Assembly (NCBI RefSeq): GCF_000931445.1 | Contig: NZ_CP010849.1 | Span: 6,448,001-6,512,000, forward strand | Length of the DNA stretch: 64,000 bases | Direction: 5' to 3' | Source: Streptomyces cyaneogriseus subsp. noncyanogenus | Lineage (GTDB): Bacteria > Actinomycetota > Actinomycetes > Streptomycetales > Streptomycetaceae | In this document: positions 9,143 to 19,812 of the stretch, one piece after another | How the letters are laid out: each line of letters begins with the position of its first letter | Numbering within the stretch: position 1 is the first letter of the stretch | The notes under the pieces: model-generated | Databases searched by the model: none | Seen by the model: only the letters and a program-made list of their open reading frames with translations | Told to the model about the DNA's origin: nothing | Position numbers and translations under genes: made by a program

Positions 9143-9922
9143 ATGCGCATCGCGACCTGGAACGTGAACTCGATCACCGCCCGCCTGCCGAGGCTGCTGG
9201 CCTGGCTGGAGAGCAGCGGCACGGACGTGCTCTGCCTCCAGGAGGCCAAGGTCGCCGAGGAGCAGTTCCCCTTCGCCGAGCTGCGCGAGCTGGGCTACGA
9301 GGCGGCCGTGCACGCCACCGGCCGGTGGAACGGCGTCGCGGTGCTCTCCCGCGTCGGCATCGAGGACGTGGTCAAGGGCCTGCCCGGCGACCCCGGCTAC
9401 GAGGGCGCGCAGGAGCCCCGGGCGATCTCCGCCACCTGCGGCCCGGTCCGCGTCTGGTCGGTGTACGTGCCCAACGGCCGCGAGGTGGAGCACCCGCACT
9501 ACGCGTACAAGCTCCAGTGGTTCGAGGCGCTGCGCGCGGCGGTCGCCGGCGACGCGGCGGGCAGCCGCCCGTTCGCGGTGATGGGCGACTACAACGTGGC
9601 CCCGACCGACGACGACGTGTACGACCGCGCCGCCTTCGAGGGCGCCACCCACGTCACCCCGGCCGAGCGCGCCGCCCTGGCCGCGCTGCGCGAGACCGGC
9701 CTGTCGGACGTGGTGCCGCGCCCGCTGAAGTACGAGCACCCCTTCACGTACTGGGACTACCGCCAGCTCTGCTTCCCCAAGAACCGCGGCATGCGGATCG
9801 ACCTCGTCTACGGCAACGCGCCCTTCGCCAAGGCGGTCAAGGACGCCTACGTGGACCGCGAGGAGCGCAAGGGCAAGGGCGCCTCGGACCACGCCCCGGT
9901 CGTGGTGGACCTGGACGTCTGA
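9143..9922 (+). CDS. xthA: Exodeoxyribonuclease III (AP endonuclease)
   Basis: This 259-residue protein of the exonuclease III family of the endonuclease/exonuclease/phosphatase superfamily starts MRIATWNVNSITARLP. Visible signatures are LCLQEAKV (metal-binding Glu), RWNGVAVLSR, VMGDYNVAP (Asp/Asn active-site block), the conserved RIDLVYG and the C-terminal SDHAPVVVDLDV with the catalytic Asp-His. The enzyme removes 3'-blocking groups and cleaves abasic sites in base excision repair. Length and motif order are normal. The gene converges with the SGNH hydrolase gene, leaving only 16 bp between the two stops. Confidence 0.93.
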   Translation: MRIATWNVNSITARLPRLLAWLESSGTDVLCLQEAKVAEEQFPFAELRELGYEAAVHATGRWNGVAVLSRVGIEDVVKGLPGDPGYEGAQEPRAISATCGPVRVWSVYVPNGREVEHPHYAYKLQWFEALRAAVAGDAAGSRPFAVMGDYNVAPTDDDVYDRAAFEGATHVTPAERAALAALRETGLSDVVPRPLKYEHPFTYWDYRQLCFPKNRGMRIDLVYGNAPFAKAVKDAYVDREERKGKGASDHAPVVVDLDV

Positions 9923-9938
9923 GGCACCGCTCGCCCCG

Positions 9939-11708
9939 TCATCCGGCGAGCAGGGCGAGGTCCACGGAGCCGGCGATCGCCGCCAGCCCCGCGTCCCCGG
10001 GGTGCAGGTGGTCGCCGCTGTCGTACGCCGGAAGCATCCGGGCCGGCTCGGCCGGGTCGCGGATCACGGCGTCGAAGTCGAGCACGGCGTCGAAGGCGTC
10101 CGTCTCCCGCAGCCAGGCGTTCACCGCGGCGCGCTCCGCGTCGACGGCGGCCGTGCACCCCGCCCTGCCCCCGCAGGGCAGGACGGTCGCCCCCAGCATC
10201 CGCAGCCCCCGGGCGCGCCCCCGCTCGGCGAGCTCCCGCAGGCCGCCGATCACGCGCCGCGCGTCCGTGCCCGCCAGCAGATCGTTCACGCCCTCGAAGA
10301 CCACCGCCGTGCGCACGGACGTCTGGGCGAGCACGTCCCGGTCGAACCGGTTCAAAGCGCTCACCCCGGCCGTGTCCGTGGACACCCCGTCGCCGGGGTA
10401 GCGGTCGCCGGTGACCCGGTTCCCGGAGATGCCGTGGTTGAGCACTCCGTACCGGGGGACCGCGTCCTGCGCGAGCAGGCGCCGGGCCAGCGCGTCCGGC
10501 CACCGGCGGTTGGCGTCCACCGTGGACCGGTCGCCGTCGGTGATCGAGTCGCCGAGCAGCACCACCGACCCGGGACCGCCGCCGGTGTCCACGCCGGTCA
10601 GCAGGGGCCAGGTGGTCAGGGTCGAGGTGTACGGCCCGGCGGTGCCGTCCGCCGTGTGGTCGCCCGGCTCGCTGAGGTAGGAGCGCTGGAGCGCCTGCCG
10701 GTGCACGGGCGCCGCCGCCACGGTGCCCGGCAGATGGAAGCTCACCAGCAGATCCCGGCCGGCGGGCACCGCGAAGGCGAGCGGATCGCTGTAGGCCTGC
10801 GCGCCCGCGGGGATGTCGACGCCGCGGGCGCCGCCGAAGGACAGTGCCACCGGCGCCTCCAGGGCCGCCGCGCCCGCCCCGCGCACCGCCACGGTCGCGC
10901 CGCCGATCCGTACCGGCGCCGCGGCGAAGGTGTTGTCGAACCGCACCCGCACCCGTGGCCCGCCGGCCGAGGTGCGCACCACCAGGCGCAGCGTCCGGTC
11001 GGACCACGGCCCCACCGCCGGGTGACCGGAGGTCGACGTCGCCCAGGCGCCGGTCCAGCCCCGCCCGGCGTCCCGTACCGACAGCGCGAACACGTGCAGG
11101 CCGGCCGCGTGCGGCAGCCGCACCGAGGTCACCCGGCGGTCCGCGGCGAGCGGCGCGGTGACGACGTACAGCCGTGCCTTCCCGGCGAGCTGCCCGCCGG
11201 GCGTGTTGACGTGCGGCAGCGCCACCGCCTTGGTGGCGAGCGGACCGGTGCGCCAGTCGGGCGCGGTGAGCCGGTAGGCGGAGCGCGTGCCGTCGGCGTA
11301 TGTCACCGTGCCCGTCCCGGTCACGGCGGTGCCGGAGGTGCCCGCGACCAGGAAGGCGAGTGCGTCGCCGCGTCCGGTGACGCGGACGCTCTGCCCGGCC
11401 GCCCGCACGTTGTCCGGCTCGCCCGCCGCCCGTCGCGGCCAGCGCAGCCGGGCGCCCTGCACGGTGACGGTGCGGCCGGGCGTCCAGCCGGCCGCGGCCA
11501 GGTCCTGCGCCGACAGGGAGGCTCCCGAGCCGTCGAAGTCGGCCCGCCCCGGCCGGGCGTCGTCGCTGACGGCGGTGTTGTCGAAGAGCCGCTCCAGCGG
11601 CAGCGGCCCGGCGCCGGGCCCGGGCGCGGCCCGTGCGGCGGAGGCGGCCGGCACCGCGGCGGCCAGCAGAGCGAGGACGACAGCGGCACTCCAGGCCCCT
11701 CGGCGCAT
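9939..11708 (-). CDS. Secreted SGNH/GDSL-family hydrolase
   Basis: The frame is open further upstream, but the ATG at 11708 gives a proper export signal (MRRGAWSAAVVLALLAAAVPAASA) and has GGAAG a few bases upstream. The 589-residue product has an N-terminal beta-rich region of about 330 residues, then a C-terminal SGNH hydrolase domain. Block I is VVLLGDSITDG with nucleophile Ser388, the block III region is EGVNDLLAG, and block V DHLHPGDAG carries the Asp-x-x-His pair. Such proteins are secreted esterases, lipases or carbohydrate acetyl esterases. The substrate cannot be read from the sequence. It is convergent with xthA and divergent from the small hypothetical gene at 11.9 kb. Confidence 0.88.
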   Translation of the reverse strand: MRRGAWSAAVVLALLAAAVPAASAARAAPGPGAGPLPLERLFDNTAVSDDARPGRADFDGSGASLSAQDLAAAGWTPGRTVTVQGARLRWPRRAAGEPDNVRAAGQSVRVTGRGDALAFLVAGTSGTAVTGTGTVTYADGTRSAYRLTAPDWRTGPLATKAVALPHVNTPGGQLAGKARLYVVTAPLAADRRVTSVRLPHAAGLHVFALSVRDAGRGWTGAWATSTSGHPAVGPWSDRTLRLVVRTSAGGPRVRVRFDNTFAAAPVRIGGATVAVRGAGAAALEAPVALSFGGARGVDIPAGAQAYSDPLAFAVPAGRDLLVSFHLPGTVAAAPVHRQALQRSYLSEPGDHTADGTAGPYTSTLTTWPLLTGVDTGGGPGSVVLLGDSITDGDRSTVDANRRWPDALARRLLAQDAVPRYGVLNHGISGNRVTGDRYPGDGVSTDTAGVSALNRFDRDVLAQTSVRTAVVFEGVNDLLAGTDARRVIGGLRELAERGRARGLRMLGATVLPCGGRAGCTAAVDAERAAVNAWLRETDAFDAVLDFDAVIRDPAEPARMLPAYDSGDHLHPGDAGLAAIAGSVDLALLAG

Positions 11709-11932
11709 GGGCGCTTCCTTCCCGATGACGAGCGGACGACGCGTCAGAGCGCGGCGCTGATGTGGCGGTCGGGTGACGGGCGGTACGACGAACGCACCGT
11801 GAAGGTAGGGAAGCGGCGCCGGGTGGTCAACGCGCCATGCGCCGGCCCGGCGCCCGGGCGGCCGAAAATCGGCCGGAACGGCCGTCCGCGTGCCTGTGGT
11901 GCGTCCGCCGGGACCGATGCCAGTCTGGACGT

Positions 11933-12343
11933 ATGCGCATCCCCTTCCTGGGCGGCCGGCGTGAGGAACCCGCGGCGGCTCCCGACGCCGAGGGCATCGC
12001 CGAGCTGCTCGCCGAGTGCGAGCTGCTCCGCTGCCAGGCGTCCGGGGACGGCGTCCGGCTCGACGACTCCGCCGCCTCCCTGGAGGCGCTCGACCAGATG
12101 GTGCCGCGCTGGCGCGACGACGAGGAGACGCTGGCCTGGCTGGGCAACGACGCCGGGCTGTATCTGGGCACCGTGATCGTCCGCACCGTGGCCGGTGCCG
12201 TCTGGCGGATCCGGCGCGACGGCCAGCCCGTGGTGCGGCTCGCCTCCGGCCGCGAGTTCGACGTCGTGGCCGCCGGCCGGGAGTGGGCCGCGAGCGGCGC
12301 GCCCCAGTTGGCGCAGCTCTACGCGGAGGTCGCCGAGTACTGA
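11933..12343 (+). CDS. Small conserved hypothetical protein (DUF6278-like)
   Basis: The ATG at 11933 gives 136 residues starting MRIPFLGGRREEP. The residues before it in the open frame look like promoter sequence. The protein is acidic and soluble, with a well-ordered core (ELLRCQASGDGVRLDDSAAS, NDAGLYLGTVIVRTVAGAVW, SGREFDVVAAG). It resembles a Streptomyces family I remember as DUF6278, for which no function is known to me. It is divergent from the secreted SGNH hydrolase and 176 bp upstream of the gamma-glutamyltransferase gene on the same strand. Confidence 0.75.
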   Translation: MRIPFLGGRREEPAAAPDAEGIAELLAECELLRCQASGDGVRLDDSAASLEALDQMVPRWRDDEETLAWLGNDAGLYLGTVIVRTVAGAVWRIRRDGQPVVRLASGREFDVVAAGREWAASGAPQLAQLYAEVAEY

Positions 12344-12519
12344 CCGCGGGCCCGCGCGCGGCCCGGCGCCCCCCCGAGCCGTCCCGGGAAGCGCGCGCCG
12401 CACGTCGGCGGTCGTGGTCCGGCGCGGCATCGGGGTGCGACGGGCCGTGTCCGGCAGGTCCATGACGCGAGCATGATGATGATTTAAGCTGCCCGGACGG
12501 CCTGTCACTGGAGGTGCGG

Positions 12520-14325
12520 ATGCGTCGTCCCGTCGCACGGAACCTGGCGATTCTGGCGGTCTCGGCCGCCGTGGTGTCGGTGGGGGCGGCGGCCCCGCCG
12601 ACCGCGCGGCCCCAGCCCCCCGAGAAGTCACCGGTCGCCGTCGGGTACGGCGGCGCGGTGGCGAGCGTCGACCCGGACGCCTCCGCCGCAGGCATCGAAG
12701 TGCTCAGAAAGGGCGGCAACGCCGTCGACGCGGCCGTCGCCACCGCCGCCGCGCTCGGCGTCACCGAGCCCTACTCGGCCGGCATCGGCGGGGGCGGCTA
12801 CTTCGTCTACTACGACGCCGAGTCCCGCACCGTGCACACCGTGGACGGCCGGGAGACGGCACCGCTGACCGCCGGCAAGGACCTCTTCACCGAGAACGGC
12901 AAGCCGATCCCGTTCGCCGAAGCGGTCAGCAGCGGCCTCGCGGTCGGCACCCCGGGCACGCCCGCGACCTGGCGGACGGCCCTGGACAAGTGGGGCAGCC
13001 GGAAGCTCGCCACCCTGCTGAAGCCCGCCGAGCGGCTGGCCCGCGACGGCTTCACGGTCGACGCCACCTTCCGCGAGCAGACCGCCGCCAACGAGGCCCG
13101 TTTCCGGTACTTCCCCGACACCGCCGAACTGTTCCTGCCCGGCGGCAGCCTCCCGGCGATCGGCTCCACCTTCAAGAACCCCGACCTGGCCCGCACCTAC
13201 CGCGAGCTGGGCAGCAAGGGCGTGGACGCGCTCTACCGGGGCGACATCGGCGAGGACATCGTCGCCACCGTCGACAAGCCGCCCGTCGACCCCGACTCCG
13301 GCTGGAACGCCCGCCCCGGCGACCTGTCGGCCCGGGACCTGGCGGCCTACCGCACCAGGCTCCAGGCGCCCACGAAGACCTCCTACCGAGGGCTCGACGT
13401 CTACTCCATGGCGCCCTCGTCCTCCGGGGGCACCACCGTCGGCGAGGCCCTGAACATCCTGGAGCGCGGCGACCTTTCGACGGAGCGGACCAGCCAGGCC
13501 CAGTACCTGCACCGTTTCATCGAGGCCAGCCGGATCGCCTTCGCCGACCGCGGCCGCTGGGTCGGCGACCCCGCCTTCGAGGACGTACCGACCCGTGAGC
13601 TGCTCTCGCAGCGGTACGCCGACTCCCGCGCGTGCCTGATCAAGGACGACGCGGTCCTCACCAGCCCCCTCGCGCCCGGCGACCCGCGCGACCCGGCCCG
13701 CTGCGGGGGCGGCGGCACGGCGGCCCCGACGACGTACGAGGGCGAGAACACCACCCACCTGACGACGGCCGACAAGTGGGGGAACGTGGTCGCCTACACC
13801 CTCACCATCGAGCAGACCGGCGGCAGCGGCATCACCGTCCCCGGCCGCGGCTTCCTGCTCAACAACGAGCTGACGGACTTCTCCTTCGCCCCGGCCGACC
13901 CGGCCGTGCACGACCCCAACCTGCCCGGTCCCGGCAAGCGCCCCCGGTCGTCCATCGCGCCGACGATCGTGCTCGACCGGCACGCCAGGCCCGTCGTCGC
14001 GCTCGGCTCGCCCGGCGGCGCCACCATCATCACCACCGTGCTCCAGACCCTGACCGGGTTCCTCGACCGCGGCCTGCCGCTCGTCGACGCGATCGCCGCG
14101 CCGCGCGTCAGCCAGCGCAACGCGGCCCAGACCGAGATGGAACCGGCCCTTCAGGGCACCGAGACCCAGCGGCGGCTGGAGGCCATCGGGCACTCCTTCA
14201 AACCCAACCCGGAGATCGGCGCGGCGACGGGCATCCAGCGGCTGCCGGACGGCAGGTGGCTGGCCGCCGCCGAGAAGGAACGGCGCGGCGGCGGCTCGGC
14301 GATGGTGGTCCGCCCGGCCCGCTGA
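12520..14325 (+). CDS. ggt: Gamma-glutamyltransferase, exported
   Basis: The ATG at 12520 is preferred over the GTG at 12514 because it stands 5 bases after GGAGG. The product has 601 residues with an N-terminal export signal (RNLAILAVSAAVVSVGAAA). The large-subunit signature GGNAVDAAVATAAALG is near residue 65. The autoprocessing site lies in ENTTHLTTADKWGN, where the second Thr would become the N-terminal nucleophile of the small subunit. The PGRRP-like substrate loop appears as GPGKRPRSSIAPT and the glycine motif as GSPGGATII. The enzyme transfers or hydrolyses gamma-glutamyl groups from glutathione-like donors outside the membrane. A second, more divergent homologue is at 51-52.8 kb. Confidence 0.93.
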   Translation: MRRPVARNLAILAVSAAVVSVGAAAPPTARPQPPEKSPVAVGYGGAVASVDPDASAAGIEVLRKGGNAVDAAVATAAALGVTEPYSAGIGGGGYFVYYDAESRTVHTVDGRETAPLTAGKDLFTENGKPIPFAEAVSSGLAVGTPGTPATWRTALDKWGSRKLATLLKPAERLARDGFTVDATFREQTAANEARFRYFPDTAELFLPGGSLPAIGSTFKNPDLARTYRELGSKGVDALYRGDIGEDIVATVDKPPVDPDSGWNARPGDLSARDLAAYRTRLQAPTKTSYRGLDVYSMAPSSSGGTTVGEALNILERGDLSTERTSQAQYLHRFIEASRIAFADRGRWVGDPAFEDVPTRELLSQRYADSRACLIKDDAVLTSPLAPGDPRDPARCGGGGTAAPTTYEGENTTHLTTADKWGNVVAYTLTIEQTGGSGITVPGRGFLLNNELTDFSFAPADPAVHDPNLPGPGKRPRSSIAPTIVLDRHARPVVALGSPGGATIITTVLQTLTGFLDRGLPLVDAIAAPRVSQRNAAQTEMEPALQGTETQRRLEAIGHSFKPNPEIGAATGIQRLPDGRWLAAAEKERRGGGSAMVVRPAR

Positions 14326-14333
14326 CCGTCACC

Positions 14334-16862
<2,529 letters not shown>

Positions 16863-17019
16863 CGCTGTCCGTCCTCCGGTGTCCTCCGCTGGTCGACGTG
16901 CCGGGGCCGGGTAACCCGGTCGGGGCCCGCTCATGCCACGATGACACGTCGCCCCCCGGCGGGCACGTCCGGCGACGGCCGCCTCCGCCGCCCCTCACGC
17001 CCCGCCCCGCGCCCGGTCC

Positions 17020-17375
17020 TCAGCCCTCTTCCCGCGCGGTGAGCACGCGCGGTCCGTCCTCGGTGATCGCGACCGTGTACTCCGTGTGGGCAGCGCGGGA
17101 GCCGTCGTCCGTGCGCGGGGTGCAGCCGTCCGGCGCCGCGCGGGAGCCGCCCCCGCCACCCCCGATCGGCACCGGCTCGATCGCCGGCACCATGCCGGGG
17201 CGCAGGGGCAGCCCACGGCCCGGGCGGCCCTCGTCCGGCACCGGCGGGTCCTCGTGCGTCCGGCGGCCGACCCCGTGGCACCCCGTGGCCGCCGAAGCCG
17301 TCCGGGATGCCGTGGCCCGCCGGGCCGCTCGGCGGTCTCGATCGTCTCGACCGACGCCTACGTCTTCAGTTCCAC
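17020..17375 (-). pseudogene. Decayed type I methionine aminopeptidase
   Basis: The last part reads clearly as the end of a MetAP: HEDPPVPDEGRPGRGLPLRP, AIEPVPIGGG and AAHTEYTVAITEDGPRVLTA. The beginning near 17375 reads VELKT, the usual MetAP start, then hits an in-frame TAG at 17358-17360. Most of the catalytic domain (roughly 150-180 residues) is deleted, joining the start to a GHGIPDGFGGHGV segment. A 10-bp tandem duplication at 17270-17279/17280-17289 then shifts the frame. Several independent lesions make this a true pseudogene. In many streptomycetes a MetAP gene stands divergently beside an XRE gene like the one that starts at 17417, so the partner here has been lost. Confidence 0.8.
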
Positions 17376-17392
17376 CGAGCCGAGCCAATTAC

Positions 17393-17404
17393 AATACCGG
17401 TATT
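17393..17404. promoter_or_regulatory. 12-bp palindrome between XRE gene and MetAP remnant
   Basis: AATACCGGTATT is a perfect 12-bp palindrome in a local AT-rich island, between the start of the MetAP pseudogene and the XRE gene ATG at 17417. Its position, symmetry and contrast with the surrounding base composition make it the probable operator of the adjacent XRE protein. That assignment is inference. Confidence 0.55.
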
Positions 17405-17416
17405 AGTGTGGGTGTC

Positions 17417-17668
17417 ATGGTGCGCACCCCTCTCACCCCCGAAGAGCGCGAACGCGGCGAGCGGCTCGGACGGCTGCTGCGCGAGGCGCGCGGAGCCCGG
17501 AGCATGGCGGACGTCGCGGCGAGCGCGGGCATCTCCGCCGAGACCCTCCGCAAGATCGAGACGGGCCGCGCCCCGACCCCGGCCTTCTTCACGGTGGCCG
17601 CCCTCGCCCACGCCCTCGGTCTGTCGATGGACGAACTGGCGGGGCGCTGCGCGCTCGCCGAGGTCTGA
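17417..17668 (+). CDS. XRE-family helix-turn-helix regulator (MetAP-associated)
   Basis: The 83-residue protein starts MVRTPLTPEERERGERLG. It is a single XRE/Cro domain: SMADVAASAGISAETLRKIE is the helix-turn-helix, followed by FFTVAALAHALGLSMDELAG. The ATG at 17417 is only 13 bp from the palindrome at 17393-17404, so the transcript may be very short-leadered. Families like this are commonly divergent from a methionine aminopeptidase gene, here decayed. It probably represses its own promoter. The upstream extension of the open frame is rejected because it crosses the palindrome. Confidence 0.85.
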   Translation: MVRTPLTPEERERGERLGRLLREARGARSMADVAASAGISAETLRKIETGRAPTPAFFTVAALAHALGLSMDELAGRCALAEV

Positions 17669-17756
17669 CACCGGCGCGCCAGCCGCCGGGTCCGTGGAGG
17701 TGTCGGTCGGGGCGTACGCCGAGATGTTCGCCGGCACGTATGCCGTGAGATGTGCG

Positions 17757-17828
17757 CTGAGACGTACGCCGATACGTACGCCGAGATGTTCGCTGAGACG
17801 TACGCCGATACGTACGCCGAGGTGTTCG
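17757..17828 (+). repeat. 36-bp tandem direct repeat, two copies
   Basis: Copies at 17757-17792 and 17793-17828 differ at one base and are built from GTACG-containing sub-repeats. A degenerate partial copy precedes them at about 17711-17755. The 376-bp gap from 17669 to 18044 is otherwise without a recognisable gene. In one plus frame it would encode AETYADTYAEMF repeats, but no convincing start or homology supports translation. Confidence 0.8.
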
Positions 17829-18005
17829 TCCTCGCCCGTCGCCGGTGTGTCCGGGCCGGTGGGTGCGGGACCGGGTGGGCCGACGTGCCGGCCGCCGTGC
17901 CCTCGCCGGGCCCTCTTCGGCTCACCGGGCCGTCTTCGGTGCGCGCCGGAAGCCGCGCCGCGGCCGAAAACTGGCCGTAGCCGCCCTGTAACACGGCTGG
18001 TGTTC

Positions 18006-18020
18006 ACTCCGGACCGGAGT
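18006..18020. promoter_or_regulatory. Perfect inverted repeat upstream of UL36-like gene
   Basis: ACTCCGG-A-CCGGAGT is a perfect 7-bp inverted repeat with a one-base centre, 24 bp upstream of the ATG at 18045. It could be an operator or a leader hairpin. There is no direct evidence for the protein that binds it. Confidence 0.4.
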
Positions 18021-18044
18021 GCTCCGGTCTGGCGGGAGTGGGAG

Positions 18045-19559
18045 ATGACGGTTGGGGTGAACCCCGTCGCGCCGCGGGAGTTCGCGCGCTGCCTGGCGGG
18101 TCTGCTGGCCCGCCTGGACCAGGGCGCCGGCTGGTGCGGTGTGTTCTGGCGGCGCGATCCGGACGGCATGCGGGCCTGTCTGGAGGGCCGGCAGGTGCCG
18201 CCCTGGGACGTGGTCGAGGCGCTGCTCCAGGACCTCGCCGCGCAGGGCGGTGCCGACGCCGGTGCCGTGGCGGCGGAGGCGGCCCGCGCCCGCGCGCTGC
18301 ACGCCGCCGCGCTCGCCGCGCACGACGCGCTGCCGGGCGCCCGGGAATTACTCGGGGACCGGCTGGAGGACATGCTGCGCGAGCGGCACCACGCCGCCGA
18401 ACGGCGGGCCGCGCTGCGGCGGCAGCTCGCCTCGGCCGCCACCCGCGAGCAGGCCGACGCCCTCCGCGCCGAGCTGGCCTGGGCCGACGACGATCACGCG
18501 CGCGCGACCGCCCGGTGCGCCGAACTCCGGGCGCGCATCACCGAGTGGGAACGCCGGGCCTACGGCGGTCACGGCCTCCGGGAAGCCGAGGCGCGGCACC
18601 GGCCACCGGCCCCCGCGCCGGGGGATGGAGGCCCCGCTCCGGCGGATGGGCGCTCCGCTCCGGCGGATGGGCGCCCCGCTCCGGCGGCAGGGAATCCCGC
18701 GCCCGTGGGAGGGCGCCCGGCCCCGGCGGGTGGGCGCCCCGCTCCGGTGGAAGGACGCCCCGCGCCGCCACCCGTGGGGCGAGGCGCCCTCCCGGCCCCG
18801 ACCCCAACCCCCGCCCCCGGCGCCCCGGCCCGCCCCAAGCGGCGGCGCGGCGGTGCCCGCTTCGCCGGTGAGGCCGCCGGCGAGCCCGTACCCGTCGCCG
18901 TACCGCCCGCCGTCGTGCCGGACCTGCCCGCACCGGCGGCCGGTACCGGCCGCACCCCGCGCGGGGCGCGGTTCGCCGGGGCCGCCGAGAGCGCGCCGCC
19001 GCGGGAGGCGCCGGTCCGGCCGCCCACCGAGGACGACCGCCGGGAGGTCGCCGGGAGCGTGGCGGCACTGGCCCGGCTGCGCGGCGAGGGCCGCGGCGGG
19101 GAGGCGCACGCCCTGCTGGCACAGGCCGCCGGCTGGCCCGCCGTCCGCTTCCCGCTGCTGGCCGAGGAACTGGGACGGGCCGGGCTGGGTGCCGACTGGA
19201 CGACCCTGCTGTGGGAGGCGGCCTCGCTGCCCGCGGACCATCTGGTCGACGCCGCCGACGCGCTCCGGGCGGCCGGACGCGGGGCCGACGCCGAGCAGAT
19301 CCTGCGGCAGGGCGTGGCCCGGCCCGTCGCCGAAGTCGGCCGGGCCGCGCTCGGGCTCGCCGCCCAGGGCCGCCACCGTGCGGCGCGGGCATGGCTCGAC
19401 GCCTGCGTACGCGTCCGCAGTCCGCAGGACGCGGCCGGCAGCGCCGAGCCCGATCCGGGGCGGCTGATCCCGCTCCTGCTGGAGGCCGCCCGGGGCGTCT
19501 CCGGGGAATGCCACCAGGACCTCGCGCACGCCCTGCGCGTCGCCGGCTTCACCGTCTGA
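18045..19559 (+). CDS. UL36-like hypothetical protein with Pro/Ala/Gly repeat linker and a TTA codon
   Basis: The ATG at 18045 follows GGGAGTGGGAG. The 504-residue product starts MTVGVNPVAPREFARCLAGL, and its N-terminal domain of about 110 residues includes the motif WRRDPDGMRACLEGRQVPPW. A coiled-coil region follows (about 115-180: ERHHAAERRAALRRQLASA). Next is a low-complexity linker of PAPADGR/PAPVGGR units (about 190-250) and a C-terminal helical domain (about 335-504). Streptomyces homologues are loosely annotated as UL36 tegument-like or tetratricopeptide proteins of unknown function. Codon 102 (18348-18350) is TTA, rare in Streptomyces, so translation should depend on the bldA tRNA and be developmentally timed. 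Confidence 0.8.
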   Translation: MTVGVNPVAPREFARCLAGLLARLDQGAGWCGVFWRRDPDGMRACLEGRQVPPWDVVEALLQDLAAQGGADAGAVAAEAARARALHAAALAAHDALPGARELLGDRLEDMLRERHHAAERRAALRRQLASAATREQADALRAELAWADDDHARATARCAELRARITEWERRAYGGHGLREAEARHRPPAPAPGDGGPAPADGRSAPADGRPAPAAGNPAPVGGRPAPAGGRPAPVEGRPAPPPVGRGALPAPTPTPAPGAPARPKRRRGGARFAGEAAGEPVPVAVPPAVVPDLPAPAAGTGRTPRGARFAGAAESAPPREAPVRPPTEDDRREVAGSVAALARLRGEGRGGEAHALLAQAAGWPAVRFPLLAEELGRAGLGADWTTLLWEAASLPADHLVDAADALRAAGRGADAEQILRQGVARPVAEVGRAALGLAAQGRHRAARAWLDACVRVRSPQDAAGSAEPDPGRLIPLLLEAARGVSGECHQDLAHALRVAGFTV

Positions 19560-19754
19560 CGGGCGCCCGCGCATCCGAACACCGCGCGCTCCGGGCGGCC
19601 CCGCGTACCGACTCGCCCCCCGCCAACGCCCCACCCGCCCCACCAGGCCCGCCTTCCCCACCACCCGCTCACCCACAGGGGTGTGAAACGCGATCGACAC
19701 CCCGGCAGGGCGACGATGGTCTTGGCAAGCCCGCCCGGGAGGCTTACGTTCGTC

Positions 19755-19784
19755 CCTCTACGGCCTGCTCTACGGGCGTAGAGG
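19755..19784. promoter_or_regulatory. Inverted repeat upstream of pyrimidine catabolic operon
   Basis: CCTCTACG (19755-19762) and CGTAGAGG (19777-19784) form a perfect 8-bp inverted repeat with a 14-bp centre that carries a further CTCTACGG half-site. It lies 28 bp upstream of the nitrilase-family start and is a good candidate operator for the operon. The cognate regulator is not in the adjacent DNA. Confidence 0.45.
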
Positions 19785-19812
19785 CGCTTTCGTCGCGTCG
19801 AAGGAGCAGCTC

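Noticed and set aside
9939..12764. 941-residue minus-strand protein
   Set aside because: The real gene starts at 11708 with a signal peptide; the upstream extension crosses the promoter region and the small gene at 11.9 kb.
17750..17980. 76-residue repeat protein AETYADTYAEMF
   Set aside because: No ribosome site or homology; the sequence is explained by a DNA tandem repeat.
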